In this document: in pieces, positions 21,725-35,869 of the stretch | How the letters are laid out: each line of letters opens with the position of its first letter | Position numbering within the stretch: the stretch's first letter is position 1 | NCBI RefSeq assembly: GCF_000003605.2 | Contig: NW_003131855.1 | Coordinates: 165,715 to 229,714 of the forward strand | Origin: Saccoglossus kowalevskii | Taxonomy: Eukaryota > Hemichordata > Enteropneusta > Harrimaniidae | Length of the DNA stretch: 64,000 bases | Reading direction: 5' to 3' | Position numbers and translations under genes: made by a program | The notes under the pieces: model-generated | Told to the model about the DNA's origin: nothing | The model's database searches: none | What the model saw: only the letters and a program-made list of their open reading frames with translations

Positions 21725-24700
21725 TTATTGTACCGATTCGATTACAAGTTCTGCTGAGTTTGCCAGCGCTCTTCGGTTCCATTCATCCCTATCATTATGC
21801 AGGTATTTGTTTGCGTGACAAGCTCGAATTATTAGAAAAATGTCACATCATTATATTTTACAAGTGTGTCAGTGCTATCAGTGCATTAATATGATTGGAC
21901 GATACTAAATATTAATTTATGCAAGCCATGGTTAAGCCGAGCATAATGCAATGTTATTCATTGGATATGGTTTCGATTCAACCCCTAGAATATGACTAGC
22001 AAATACCGATCAACTCTTTCGAAAATTGGTTTAATGCAGTGTTAAGCTAGAAAAACGAATTGACCGAAAACGAGTAAGCAGGATCAGTACAATAGGCTAC
22101 CGTTTGCACTAGTTCACTCGAGGAAACAACACAGCCATCAACAAATTTGCCGTGTATGTGCGATGTAGTGGTGCGTACGTTTCTGTTCTGCAACTGATAC
22201 TGAAAAGAAATTCAATTTAAAACGAACGTAATTTCAGCTACGGCATGTTAGAATCCACGTTGCCACTAGATGTATCTAAAAAAGTAACATACCAATTCCA
22301 TCTCCCATTGTATTTTAGTACAGACGCGTACGCGCCGTTGCAGTTTGATTTTGAACGGATTCGTTGTTTTCATCTATATATACTACGGGGAAATGCAGAT
22401 ATAATATAATTATACCGCCTCGTCTAAGTCGGATATAGCCCACGGTATTTCACAATTCACTACACATATACCCTCCTCAAAGACCGTGTATGTATATGTC
22501 ACGAATAGCGCGGGCGCGGGTTATTGGAATATCGAATGTTCTCAAATGTCATGACTAAATCTCGCAGAGATATTTTTTTTCCAATTAGAAAAAAAAACAA
22601 AAAAAAAACGGTTATTGGGAATATAACAATTATGGGTTTGTATATAGCAACTATATAATTGTTTTTGTGTCGCTAAAATGTTGCGTTATGCACCCGTACA
22701 TACTTGCAAATGTACACCAACTAATTGATCCGGATTTCAACATTAATGCAACAACAAACAAAGAGAAAATTTGACCCATTATCAAGAAAGAATTCAATCT
22801 AAAGATCTGACGTCAATTGAAATTTCGTTGTTCTTTCCGCTTGCCATATCCTAATAACACAGTATCTAAACGACTTTCTTACTTAAGCGAACACTATACA
22901 AAATAAATGTATTGATTGTGAAGTAAACATTTAATTTGTAATTTAATATAGGATTTGTAAAACCAACAAGATGGTTTTAGAATGGTCCTTGACGCCAAAG
23001 CTATTATAGGAATCCCATGCCACACCCTCGAGACACTACCTACGTCAATGTCTTTAATTCCACCTTCATGTGAATACTCGTCTATATTATTCAAGGGCAA
23101 ATATAATTTTAACTACCTCTAAAAAAATTAAAAATTAAATGACGTATTATTTTACGGAAGTAATGTCAATGTGGTTTTCATTGTTCCCCAACTTTTCGCT
23201 ATAACAAAGGAATCGAGCCGGCCGACTACTGGACCAAGCCAGTAATTATAGACGTCACAAGTGTACAATACAAGTTTTTTCATGTGCCGCCAAAAAATTC
23301 AATGACCACATTGACAGAATAGGATAAGTCAACTCACTTAGCACTGGTAAATCAATATTAGTTTCTTCCACTGTATCACTGTATTTTGACACTGAATAAA
23401 TCGACTTACAGGTGATGGGGAACTGTATTACTAAAATGTCCAAGAAGTTACCAAGTATGAAATTGAAAACCTTTCTGTATTTTATTAGGTAATTTGCACA
23501 GAAATATACATGACCATCAATGGCACAGTATGGCTAGGCTAGATATAGGGTACCGTATCCACTCAACCATACCTAAACAGATGGTTAGCCGAGCTTGCTT
23601 TTGCCTCATAAATGTCACTGACTACTGCAAAATGCTAAATAACCAATACTGTTTTTTCGCGCTTTCAATATATCAGTCATAGAGACAAAACATTAGAAAA
23701 TAATTTGGACATTTTTTTGAAAAGCAAAATTGTACAGTAGTGTTCGACATTGGGAATGATGTATGTGAAAACTACGCTTCTATCAACCTTGTTGTGCTTC
23801 TCATTTGTGTGTTCACACGCTACTACAACGAACCAGCGAACATAAATTTCACTGAGTTTTAATACTCGCCCTAAATTTGTACCATATTAAAGGTTTAACA
23901 ATACTGCGCCCACTTATGTTTCATTGCTTACGTATTCATCATATTAGCTCCTTTTACATATAGAATGTACCCGGTATATCATCAACTCTAAAGCAAGGCC
24001 GAAATGTATCAAATTGAGGGTTATTAAAACGTGGTACTTGTCACTTCGCTTATTAAATTGCCTTCAAGTTTCTGTAAGTCAAGTGTACTTTCAACAATTC
24101 GATTAAAAATCGCGGAATTGATGGATTTTACAAATCTTCTTAGAGATTGTTGACTTCCGGAACGACAAAGTTCACAGTTTGCCGAACCTGGCTAATAATC
24201 ACCACCAATACAAAACGGCATCATTTACTTTCAGCTTCTACGTCATTCATTGTATGACACGGTGAACACAACGGAATCCAATTACATATATATATTAACA
24301 TCTTGGCATCTTGCACACACCTAGACGAATTCTAAATAATATATATTCAGATATTCAGGGTTGTACGGTTGAACATTTCTGACACCTGATTCATGTGTTA
24401 GACCTGCCATCTCACAGATGCTCTATAAGTCACTCTTTTCCCGGGACCCAAAACAATTTTTTTATTCAAATACACCTGACTTAGAACGTCACACGCGCGC
24501 CTGATAATTTTGAAAACTTACCACAGTTTATGATATTTTTTCATTATCGATCTATTCAGTTTAGTATAATCACCAGGGGAACGTCTAAATTTACACTGTA
24601 CTTTTCAATAACATTTCATTCATTCGCTGGCGTTGTGTTCTATGCGGAGAGCAATAGGCATGTCAGCATCCTAATTGGTTTCCATAAGAACCTATTATTT

Positions 24701-27304
24701 GCAATCTTAAACACGAGCACTATTACCTTTATGCTGTGTGTGCCGAACTGCTCGCCCATGGCAAGCCCTTTATGATTAAAGTAAACCAATTTTATTGAGA
24801 ATTTATGAGCGTTAAATATAGCTCGTAATATCTTCTACCGGTTATTCTAATGACTAGTTTATGAAGAGAATGTTAACGTAGCTTATTGGCAACACATACG
24901 TTAGTGTAGGGCGCCCTAATAGCGACAAAGGGATTGGACGACAAAACCAATACGTCATACATAAGCACAAATGCGTGCTTGTGTGCGTACATTGCGTGTA
25001 TTTATTAGTATACACGTGTTATAATAAAAAACTTTATCACCTTCGTCAAATTCTTTGCGTCATCAGAATATTAACAACATATGGCATTCTAAGTGTTCTA
25101 CGCCCGCGTGGATGTCTTTACTGACGATTAAGATCAGGCATTGATCGACATTAGAATATATGAAATAACTATTTCACTAACGACTGATTCAAGTAAAAAT
25201 TGGGACTGTTCTTCTAGTTGTGGATAAAACACCTATGTGCGTGTTTTCTCATGCTGATCGTCGTGATGTTTGTTTTTTCGACGTTTTCCTGGTATTATAT
25301 CTTCCCCATTATTGAGCGATAACGTTAATTGGACTGGGAAGGGGTTGTAAACATCGTACGTATCACAAATATAATGATTCTGTACGGTTTCTAGAAAAAA
25401 GGAATGATAACATTTCAGATTTCAGATTGAAAAAGGCGATGCGTCCATTTGGAACAAAGATGTAACCTTTACACTCTAGTACATATCTTGGTAATTGAGA
25501 CAGTGAGACGAATGTGATTAAGATCATTTCCAGTAAAGTACATTCTAAAGACAACCTGTAGCAAAACAAAAAAGCTAATATTACCTTCAGTTAATACCGA
25601 TTTATAGACGCCTTTGTGTTTTTCTAATATCTGAAGTAATTAGCTACCTTTTCATTTTCGTTGACAACTTTCCAGAATTATTTATTCAATGTAATATTGG
25701 CTACTATCTTGTCACGAGCGACAGGTGGGAATAGCTTTGTATTGTTTGCTGTAATGTCAGTAAATGGCCGCTATTCTAGGGAAGCACGCGTCCCGTCAAT
25801 TCACCAATTCATACATAACTAGGGAGTTCGAAAAGAATGTTTTTTTTAATGCAGTTGGAATTAATAATGTAATATTGTTCATAATTGTTACTTTATAGCC
25901 AATTCGGTAGTAATTGTGTATGGCGTTGGATGTATCTGAAATATATATGCGGGATAACATTTAATTTTTGATTGCCTAGAGTTTAGACGAACACCATTTC
26001 ATATGATTCATGAGTGCGGATATAGCCACGCAGAGATGTGCGCATACAAATGCCCACTAATTAAAATTGTTACTATAAGCAGTAAAGTAATTTTGAAATA
26101 TCCAAGAAAACTTTGAAAACTCGTTAATGTTCACTTTATTGGTAACAAACAATTTTCACTGTATCGTCATAGTGTAAGACTGACTATGGTGTTATGTTGA
26201 CAACTTTGTCTTTGACTGATTATCAATAAAAAAAATAAAACAAAAGTATGCAACTTCGATAACTATGTAGAGTGATATCCGATAATCATCTTCAACTAAT
26301 AGCATTACACATGACAGTTACGAAAGTATATGGAACAATCCATATTTCTTAATCTCCAAAGAGAAATGACTAACATATTAGCACAAAGACTAAAGACACA
26401 AATTCTATGGATCCACAGCCAGCCTAATACACGCCAGGACACTATCAAATCATCCCCGGGAAAACACCGTCAAGTTCTTTCACATACCCACTCAATTGCA
26501 ATTTTCAGTATTTCTGGTAATGTAAGTTTGCCTTGAGATTGTGTGGACATCTCACAAATCCTCATGTAACTCTTCTTTCATTCACTTTATCTTGTAAATC
26601 ATTAAATTTATATATATATATATATATATATATACGTGTGTGTATTAAATGATTGATCTCACATATATTATTCGTGCGATTATATATATAGAGGCAATCT
26701 AATGAGTGACCCATGATACCATATTAAAAGAGGGTAGTCATTTTCATAAGATAAGAAACAAAAGAAATTGTACGACAAAATCAATAACACGAATTAGATC
26801 ATCTATATATAATCAAACGAATAATATAGTCTATTTATCACATGTTAAATTTCCAATATCAAAATTTATATTTATGTGGGCGCAGTTTATCGCCTAAGAT
26901 TAAATATATCATTTATTTATGCAATCATATATGTATGTAACGACAATTGGTGAGATGCTTGAAGACCACTAATAGGACTAGCCAACAAGTCAAAATATTG
27001 CCAATGTATTACTAAACTAAGAATTGGGAAGCACTAGTGGTGTATCAGAGAAAACAATTCGTACAAAATGTCACACAGCGTTGACAAGTTAACTTTGGGA
27101 AAATTAGAAACGGCGAAATTTTCAAATACTTGTATATAAAATAATCATATTTCTAAATAGTAATTAAAAACATAAATAAATTTTGCACAATGAGAAAAAA
27201 CAATCGATGGCGTCAAAATATTAAGTTATACGCTAGAACTAGATAAAACATATCACATGGCTTTATTTCACCCAAGAAATACGTCAGTGAGTATATATAC
27301 TTGT
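21725..27304. other. Gene desert; a TA microsatellite only
   Basis: No convincing exon was found on either strand; the open frames are short and of random composition. A pure TA tract lies at about 26608-26634, with a second short TA run near 26682. No transposon was recognised. Confidence 0.35.
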
Positions 27305-27990
27305 ACACTGTAAATCTGAGTGTTTTAAAGTATGACACATTATGTCCCCACACTTTAAAGTTACTTTAAGTGTTTTATAATTAAACACAGTGTTTTTTTT
27401 TCTTAAAATCGCAAATGAGTTATTTTACAACACCGCTGTTTTAAAATAAATTTGTTTCACTGTTTTGTGTTTACAAGCTTGTAAGCTCCCACTTTTAAAA
27501 CACTTAAAGTATTTATAATCCACAAGATTACGAAAATTGCATATGATGAAAACATTTGCAGTCAGTGTGATTATGGCAACATTTTCGAGAATGTTTTTTC
27601 ACATAACCTATTATGTGAAAAATGATTCCACCAAGTGCTTATCAACACAACATTTTTTAAAAGTGCTTTTACTAGACACACATTTTGTAAAGTGGGTCCA
27701 CCAGGAACACGTATTGAAATGTGCTTATTATAACAACAGTTTTAAAAATGTTTTTAATATACACATTTTGTAAAGTGATTATGATCACGACACGTAGAAA
27801 AAAATCTCAACCGAAGACATGTTTTAATGAAGTGTTTACTATCACAACTCTTTGAAAAGTGATTTCACTAGACACACAGTTTGAAAAGTGTTTTCACCAG
27901 AAACACAAACTGAATATTGACAAGTGATTGTGACACTATAAAATGTATTGCCATTGATAACATGGTAAACAAAAACATTATCATTTTGAA
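27305..27990 (+). repeat. Degenerate short-unit repeat array with ACACTGTAAATCT head
   Basis: The array opens with ACACTGTAAATCTGAG. About 650 bases of diverged units follow, centred on AAGTGTTTT / AAAACACTT and CACATTTTGTAAAGTG, spaced roughly every 30-50 bases. The chance ORF at 27537-27773 is a by-product of these units. A shorter array with the same head and unit, in the opposite orientation, ends at 30738. Confidence 0.5.
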
Positions 27991-27999
27991 AAGTGTCAA

Positions 28000-29440
28000 T
28001 GAGCAAAATATATCATGATGTGTTTCTTGCACTTTGCACTATTTTACAGTAATCATAACATATAATAAACTAATCACATAATCAAGTATTTATTCTCAAA
28101 TATAAACATTTTAAGGTAAATTTGAGTATAATATTTAAAAAAAACAGATATATATATATATTTTAATAATATCAATCGCATGAACAAGTGTCCCCGACTT
28201 ATGTGCAGCTAAATAAGTGTGTTTACTGAAATTCAAACCTTTCGTGATACTGTAGATGCAATACCCAATAAGCAGATGAGTAGTGAACTAAACAAACAAT
28301 AACATCCTTAAGTCCATTCTTCATTGACATAAATGAAAGTTCCCAATCTCTGCCCATGTAGTATTGTTGTCTCAAATGCAGTGTCTTTGGAACAAATTCA
28401 AATACAAATCCAAAATCATTAATTTCAGAGAAACATGCTTCCTAGAAATAAATTTACTTTATTGCAATAAATACTATTCTCACTCATTCCTCGAATCTGC
28501 ATACATGTATATGCACTATGGTCTATTTGATTCCATTCATCTTTCGCAAATGGTTTGATTGCTTATTTTCATCCCTTTTAAAATCACTTCCTAAAACGGA
28601 AAAGAAGACGAGGACACAATAGCCAACAATATTCCAACAATATTCTGTATTTGAATAAAAGGACACAATTAATTCCCAATAATAGCAATATAATCAAGTA
28701 AAATATTATCAAAGTCATGTTTAATGTTTAATTAATTATCATTATTGTTACAAGCAATGTTATTTTTAAATCAGAAATATGCGATGTATAATATTAATGT
28801 CGTTATAAAGTAACGCACATGTAATGTGAAGACGAAAATGTGACCACACAATTAACTCGAATTGAACTGCATTTTCCTGACGTTGGCTCTATCAATTACA
28901 CTTTCCACACATTTTGTGACGGAATAACAATGTCATCATACATTCAGCTTTATTTAGTATAATTCTGGTTCCTTTCTTTCCTCTTTCCGCATCTAAAAGG
29001 CATCATTCGGTTCAAGTTGTTGTAGCTTCTTTAACAAATATGTCATCAGTTCACACACTCTCGATAGTATAATTCACTGATTGAATGAGCGTGCACACGA
29101 CACAAGTTACTAATTACTTGAACACAAAACATATAATAGACTAAGTGTTCATCGTGAACATCGTCGTTTACGAAAGGTATCTCAAAATGTTTGCAAAGAA
29201 GTAGCAAACTAAATTATTGTTCAATATTTGTTTTCATATTGTATTTATTTCTAAATAACAATTAAATGGTTATGTATTATAAGACACTTAGAATAGTTCG
29301 TTTAAATTAGACTCAAATTTGCACAGGTGTGTAGTAATCACCATATTAGATGGAATTCAACACTGAGACTCCGCCAATAGAATAATAGCTATGAAGAAAA
29401 TGAATCTAATTATTAGAGCAGAGGGACAGAGGGAACTAAC
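28000..29440. other. No feature recognised
   Basis: Strongly AT-rich sequence with no exon, RNA gene or transposon identified. Confidence 0.3.
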
Positions 29441-29448
29441 GCATGTCT

Positions 29449-29617
29449 AGCGCTGCGGCTGATCTGCACTGGCTCGGAAGATGAATTCTGATTGGCTAAA
29501 AAAACAAAAAAACTTGTGGCGTTGAATGCACGTTCGTTGTCAGTATTGTTATGCAAATTCAAACTAGCTAATCATTTACAACCTTCCGAGCCAGTGCAGA
29601 TTAGCCCTAGCGCTGCG
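29449..29617. mobile_element. MITE with about 36-bp inverted repeats
   Basis: ATCTGCACTGGCTCGGAAG at 29462-29480 is repeated in exact reverse complement at 29583-29601. The outer arms (AGCGCTGCGGCTG and, from the other end, GCAGCGCTAGGGCT) match imperfectly. The centre of about 100 bases is AT-rich and codes for nothing recognised. Target duplication unclear. Confidence 0.7.
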
Positions 29618-30529
29618 TCATCCAGCTTACTAACTCGAACATTGATAATAACACAGTGCATGTTTAATTCCACCGGTTATTAAACTTGTAACAGGTACAT
29701 GGGATGCACACTGTTTATTATTGGAAATACTAAAATGTATCGCTTCGTGCACAGTGTGTCTGTTGACAAATGTGACGTGTGTGAGCATTTTTTTTTACAA
29801 TAAATATGCTGCATACAGTTGATAATAATTACTGTGTATATTATAGATGCATAACGTAGACGGCATACAAATGTGTGCAGTATATGAACACTTATATAAT
29901 CGGGTGTTTTAGGTTGAAATAATGCATGTGTGCTTGATTTAGAAGATGATTGAAAATAAAACAGTTTGGAAAAAAATAATTTAGTTACTCTTATGAACTC
30001 GTGTACATGTGGTATACAGAAACACTTATGAAACATGCAGAGTCAGGTGTTTTGCCTTGTAACATTGCAAAGAGTTTTAGTTACTCCCATGAACACAAAT
30101 GTGCCTTTTAGATTAACACTTTGCAAAAGATGTATAGCCTGATTTGAACTACAACCGCCGTTCACCAAATTCGGAGTATTTAAATCCATTTTGCACAACG
30201 TACGTAATTCACCACGTGTCTCGATATCCAGTTATACTAATAGGTTGTTAGGACCATATAAACGTACATACAATTAATTCTTACACAACGTGGTGCTTGA
30301 CATAAAACAATTTTCTGAAGGTAATTTCATGACCATCTCATTATGCGTTGAATTATGTCACCTTCGGTGATTGTCTAGTTGGCATATATCCCTTAATGTT
30401 TACTTACGAGTTCCCAGACTTTTCACTCAATTTTGTTAATACTGCTTGCATAAAGTTGGATGCATTGATCCATAAATGTCCTATCAATTAACACTTTAAT
30501 GACACATTTATGTCCCCCGTAAAATTTTG

Positions 30530-30738
30530 AAAAAGTGTATTTGTGTGTGTTTACAATGTGTGTTTAATTTTTATCAAAAATTGTTTTAATAACTCCCCAA
30601 AAATCATAAAACACTACTGTGTTGATATCAAATACAGATGTTTTATATTATAATACACATGTTTTTAATTACAACAGCGTGCTTTCGATTAAAGCGGTGT
30701 GTTTTAAAGAAAAAAAGTGCTCCAAAGATTTACAGTGT
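30530..30738 (-). repeat. Short inverted partner of the 27.3-kb array
   Basis: Read on the minus strand, it begins ACACTGTAAATCTTTGGAG and continues into CTTTAAAACACACCGC-type units, matching the head and unit style of the array at 27305. TTGTAC precedes both heads or overlaps them, so the similarity may extend further out. Confidence 0.45.
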
Positions 30739-30746
30739 GCGTACAA

Positions 30747-32978
30747 ATGATGTGCCCTTGATTTTGTGTAGGTCACAGTTTTGTTGAAAGAGTACCTTTT
30801 TGTACCCATCCATTTCATACACAGGTCATTACCTGTTTTTTATATACTTAGACGTATTATTATCTATGTGTAACGTCACGCCATGGTGATATGCATTTCA
30901 TAAATTTATCACATGTGTAGTTTGTGATGTGGTACCGAACTACTTTCAGACTCCACGCAGTCAATTATCAAAATCAGCAGATTTAATATAGCTAACATCA
31001 AAATTGATACGAGAAAGTTGTTTTATTAACATTTATTCGAAAATGAGTTTCCATAGAGCACAAATATTGTATGTCGAATTCGAACGCTGTCTTGTTTGCG
31101 TTTGCAAGGTTAGATTTTGTAGAAAGAAATACCTGAATGAAAAATAAATAATTTTTTTTGGACAAACTATCGAAATTTCAAGTTCGGCGGTCTGATATTA
31201 CTATGAATTATTTTGTCGTACATACGAACATATGGTTTATTTTATGCCGTTGCTCAAAATGTTGCATTTCTCATTGGTTTCTATGGTAAGTTACGTCATA
31301 TCTTAACTTCATTCGAGTACATATTGTGAAAACATAATAAGGTAGTTATGAGGTTTTCTCAAATTAGTAAGAAATTCCGACGAATACTGTTTAACGCTTA
31401 AAACGGCTCATTACTGCATGTTATCGGATTACTTTTCTTCGATCCGTATTTTGTACAAGGGTGAACATTCCTAAATTTCGGCGACTGGTGTCTATATCAA
31501 ATTGGAAACAAATAAACGTGATATTTTTTTGACTATATTTAATAGGTTGAATACACGCAAACAACGATCGAAAACGTTTTATGTTATTTATTTTTTGAAT
31601 TTAAATCAATAAAGAAATTATTTTGACATTGAAACAAGAATAGATGCATTGATTCTGGAAACTGTTTAAAAACTTCTAAAGAATAGTCTTGAAAAACTAT
31701 AACACAGTAAACGAGGAAGCAATTAAACCATGTTTGTCTGCGATATACTTTCATGTTTGACACAATTAAATATACACACTAACAGTATATATACATGGAT
31801 ATCTAAATTCGATGTGAGCGCATCAACGATGCCCGACCGTGTTTCAAAACTAGGCTAACAACATGACAGCCATGTCAATTCTCCTGGCAGATGTAGGTGC
31901 ATTACGTATTGCTTGCAATGATGTAGTGGAACCTTAAGGAGAACCACGCGAGATAATAACTCCATAACGCCATAATCTCGTTAAAATCATCTAGTATTAT
32001 TATATATATATCTTACATGTTAATAATATGTTCATTAACAAAACAGGAGTAGGATGAAAAACAGCGAAAGAGAGAGATATATAAATCAATCGCACGAAAC
32101 AGTCATTTGAAAGTCAGAATCCATTTTTGACGTGTAATTGATATTATTTTAATGAAGTAAAGCTCTCTTCTCTACAGCCCATCATCCACCTGTCAGCAAT
32201 TTGTTTTCTTCGCCTGTCTATTCTGTCTGAAGTTAATCGACTGATAAATGGACAGAGTAGCGCAGACGTACTGTTAAAAGTGTCGGGTATACTCAATACT
32301 TTTATTCTTAAAATAGTAACCATAGAGACATTAATGCAGACCGTTATGATCGTATACATATTTTGGGTCGAGTCTTATAGAGCACACCTAGAGTCTTTCC
32401 GTTAGTGTTCATGAGTGGTATAATATTTGGTAACCAATGCCTCACTGATAAGTGGGAATATGGATAGTTTACATATTTCCGCGTTTCTATGCTCATGTTA
32501 CATCATCTATTGCGATACTATTTGCTAGAAGTGTGCATTGCAGTCTTACAGCATTGCAGGATGTTCCGCTCCCTTGAAAGCCTTCGGATCATGCCTCTTC
32601 AACGTACGCATGGCCCGTTGATATGGATAATGCTGCCGCATGCTTAACTCATTTACATAATCGACTAATATTAACATTGAAACGCTTAATCCGGTTAATG
32701 ATGGCTTTAAGTTTAATGGTCACAGTCGCCGAGGGCGTGTTCTAATTTCGTGTAAACAAACAATGTATTCTACACGTGTCCAGTACTTCGCATAGGACCA
32801 ATATTGAACGTGATTCGACATGATGACTTTGACGATTTAGACATGTATTAATGTTTGAAACTAGGGAAGTGTGCAATTCACATCGATACCATTTATAGTT
32901 ATCGGGGAGGTATTGCAATCACTGAGAAAAGCACTTAATAATATATTGGAAAAGTAAACCGAATCGCCGAATATGTAT
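30747..32978. other. No feature recognised
   Basis: AT-rich sequence with chance ORFs only. The minus-strand frame at 32144-32359 has a polar C-terminal stretch but no recognisable domain or splice context. Confidence 0.3.
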
Positions 32979-33725
32979 ATTCTCGAAACTTCAACTTGGT
33001 CAACCTTCAGTAGAACAGTCGTCTATATTCAGCACCTAGAGCTCAAACTAATTCATGAAAATCAATAAAAGCTAACAAAAATAAAAATCCTAAACAAGCT
33101 TTCTTAAAATCGCTGAAAATGGCTCGTGTGACACAGAACCAATAAAACATCAAGAAATACAATCTGTATAATGGTATATATATTTGGCAATACTATTTAT
33201 TGTTAGAATTAGTCCGGGGGTAATGGCGCCAAGTTAATATGGCTTTACCATGGTAGTATCGTGGGGGTAATAGACAAGTTTCGAGTTCCTTGGTTGCTAC
33301 GTGATAGAGTGTGCAGTATCTATTTTTTGATAGAAAAGGAGGTATATTTCATGACTTCATTCGTGAGGCCATTAGTCAGATTGCATCATCTCTTGATTAC
33401 CCCCTCCCCTTCACCAGAGGGTCATATACTCCTTTCACATTGAATATCAAGATATCAGAAAATTAATATTTTCTACTGCTCCATATGTTTATGATTGACA
33501 AATTTTATTTAAAATATTTTACAAACTTTTTCAAAACTTTCAAAGAGTTCCTTGACTGAAGGTGGAACATTAACATCACTGCGTTTAATAATATTTTCGA
33601 GGTGATCGGAATTATATTGACCCTCGTTTGCTTGCCATATTGACACCTATGAATCCGTTTGAAATAATAATATGGCAACTACACTTTGTAATGCTTCATG
33701 GTACACCAGTAAAAAATGGAACGAA
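32979..33725. repeat. Tandem segmental duplication, copy A
   Basis: The order of landmarks tcagtagaacag, catcaagaaatacaatctg, ccatggtagtatcg, gaggccattag, ccttgactgaaggtggaaca and accctcgtttgcttgc is repeated in the same order and orientation from 33943. Short indels and point differences show the duplication is old. Confidence 0.85.
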
Positions 33726-33942
33726 GTATTGCAGTATGAGTTCCCAATTTGCCATTGATATAGCTATATAAATTCTTGTTGTTTAACTTTTTCACCATTA
33801 GTGTTTTCACCATTATCATTGTTTTCATCCTTGTTTTATGATTATTAGTTTATCAATCTTTGCAAATATTTTCTGGTGACTTATGTCGTCCTGAATATGT
33901 TATCCCACGAAAACCACTAGATTTTCTGTTACGTGAGAGATT

Positions 33943-35145
33943 CGTCTCGTTCTGTTCAACCTAGTCAGCCTTCAGTAGAACAGGTGATTGTATTTATCAC
34001 CCGAAGCACAATTTTGGATGAAAAACTCATCAACAAGTTTTTTTTGAAGTTTTAATAAAATTGCTATTTTAGTAGGAAAACGACTTGTGTGACACAGGAC
34101 TAATGGAAAATCAAGAAATACAGTCTGTATATATTGCGTAATAATGATTATTTTTAGAATTAGTCAAGGGGTATTGGTGTTATTACCATGGTAGTATCGC
34201 CATGGTAATAGACAAGCTTCGAGTTCTTTAGTTCCTACATTACAGAGTTTGTGGTATTTATTTATAGATAGAAAGGAGAGTCTATTTTATGACCCGTCGT
34301 TCGTGAGGCCGTTAGCCAGGTTGAATTTTTTCTTGACTATTTCTCTCCTAACCAGAGGTGTCTTGTACTATTTTCACGTCGTTGACTGGATACCAATGTT
34401 ACACGCAACGTAATATTACCGTAATTGGTATAGTACAGGTGTGATGGTTCAAATACCAAAATGGCAACAGTAACATAAAGACTTCCCTGGCGACGATGAT
34501 AACATACGAACACGGAGCCAACAGATGAGGTTTCAACTGGTACTGGTATTATTATACTTTGCAAACATCAAGTACAATAACGCGGCAAAACTCCACTACT
34601 CCAATAACTAGATACTTAAACGCCGATCTGAACTCAGTGCTGAACAACTCCCCTATATATACCCCCACTGTCTATAAATGGACCATTACATCAGCATACA
34701 TAATGAGTCTGGAACTTACTACAAATTTCTAGAATGTTCCATTACCTTCTATTGCCTCCTACAGAGTTCTATTACCTATTCAACCATTTTCTAAAAATAT
34801 AGAATATTCCACCCAGACACAGTACGGTTCTAGAACATTCTCAGTGACACGGAAGTGGTAAATAAGTCGTATGCGACAACCAAGATGTCAGAAATTAATA
34901 TTTTGTACTGCTTCTTGTGTGCATGAATGAAAAATACGTTCATTATATTTCCAAAACTTTCAAAAAAATCCTTGACTGAAGGTGGAACATTAACATCATC
35001 GGGAGTATATTGACCCTCGTTTGCTTGCAAGGTCGATACTGTCATGCGCACAATAGGCTAATGTAACTCGGAATTACCTTCAACTATTAATTTGAAAACT
35101 ACACATTGTAATGCTTACTGTGACAGCAAGAAAGAGAATGGATAA
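33943..35145. repeat. Tandem segmental duplication, copy B (carries a solo LTR)
   Basis: It has the same landmarks as copy A, offset by about 964 bases before the insertion at 34397. Apart from that insertion the copies are of similar length, and neither has a recognisable exon. Confidence 0.85.
34397..34878. mobile_element. Solo LTR of an LTR retrotransposon (482 bp)
   Basis: The insertion starts TGTTACACGC and ends TATGCGACA, with ACCAA directly repeated on both sides (34392-34396 and 34879-34883). That is the 5-bp target duplication usual for LTR elements. Copy A of the surrounding duplication provides the uninterrupted site (atatcaagatatcag, against atacc/aagatgtcag here). A TATA-like ctatatataccccc lies at about 34650, and inverted GAA/TTC motifs (agaatgttcc, agaacattct) sit downstream. 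No internal region remains, so this is a fossil left by LTR-LTR recombination. It is younger than the duplication. The superfamily is not determined. Confidence 0.8.
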
Positions 35146-35464
35146 TTTGACATTACAATTCTTTGAACGTATACTATACATCTATACTTTAATTTAAAAA
35201 TACATAACAGATCCCTATTTATAATTTGAAACAATGTCTATGTATTATCATGACTTTGTTTTATTTAATTATTCACCAGCATATCTGGAATTTTATGCGA
35301 TGAGATTACCAATATTGGACGGAACCACGCTTGTCTCTCCAATTCACTTTCTTATAAAAAAAATTGATCTCATGACGATATTATCTATCATAATATATGA
35401 ATTATTTTTCTTTACTTGTCTCCGGATCACAACTGTACATATGCATCTACATTTAATGACGGAC

Positions 35465-35850
35465 ACTCTTGTCACCATTATTTGTTTTATCATTGTTGTG
35501 TACGTTTTCCACCATTATTGATTTATTGTTGTTTTATCATTGTTGTGTACATTTTTCACTATTATTGTTTGTTTTATCATTATTGTGTACATTTTTCACT
35601 ATAATTTTCTATCATGGTTGTGTACATTTTTCACTATTTATTTATCAATATTGTGTAACTTTCCACCATTATTGTTTTAGTATTGTTTTATCATTGTTGT
35701 GTACATTTTTCACTATTATTTTCTATCATGGTTGTGTACATTTTTCACTATTTCTTTTATCAATATTGTGCAACTTTCCACCATTAATGTGTTAGTATTG
35801 TTTTATCATTGTTGTGTACATTTTTCACCATTATTTTCACTATTATTTTT
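35465..35850. repeat. 36-bp minisatellite, left block
   Basis: Units of about 36 bases built on TTTTATCATTGTTGTGTAC and ATTTTTCACCATTATTG, about ten copies with deletions. The same unit resumes at 37140. The plus-strand hydrophobic open frames here come from the repeat and are not genes. Confidence 0.9.
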
Positions 35851-35869
35851 TTACTCCCGTGTGCGAAGC

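Noticed and set aside
21955-21990. ggtttcgattcaacccc, similar to a tRNA B box
   Set aside because: No A box at the right distance and no cloverleaf stems could be drawn.
32144-32359. Minus-strand ORF with a polar tail (RIDRRRKQIADRW) suggestive of coding sequence
   Set aside because: Too short, with no domain and no clear splice sites; left as chance.
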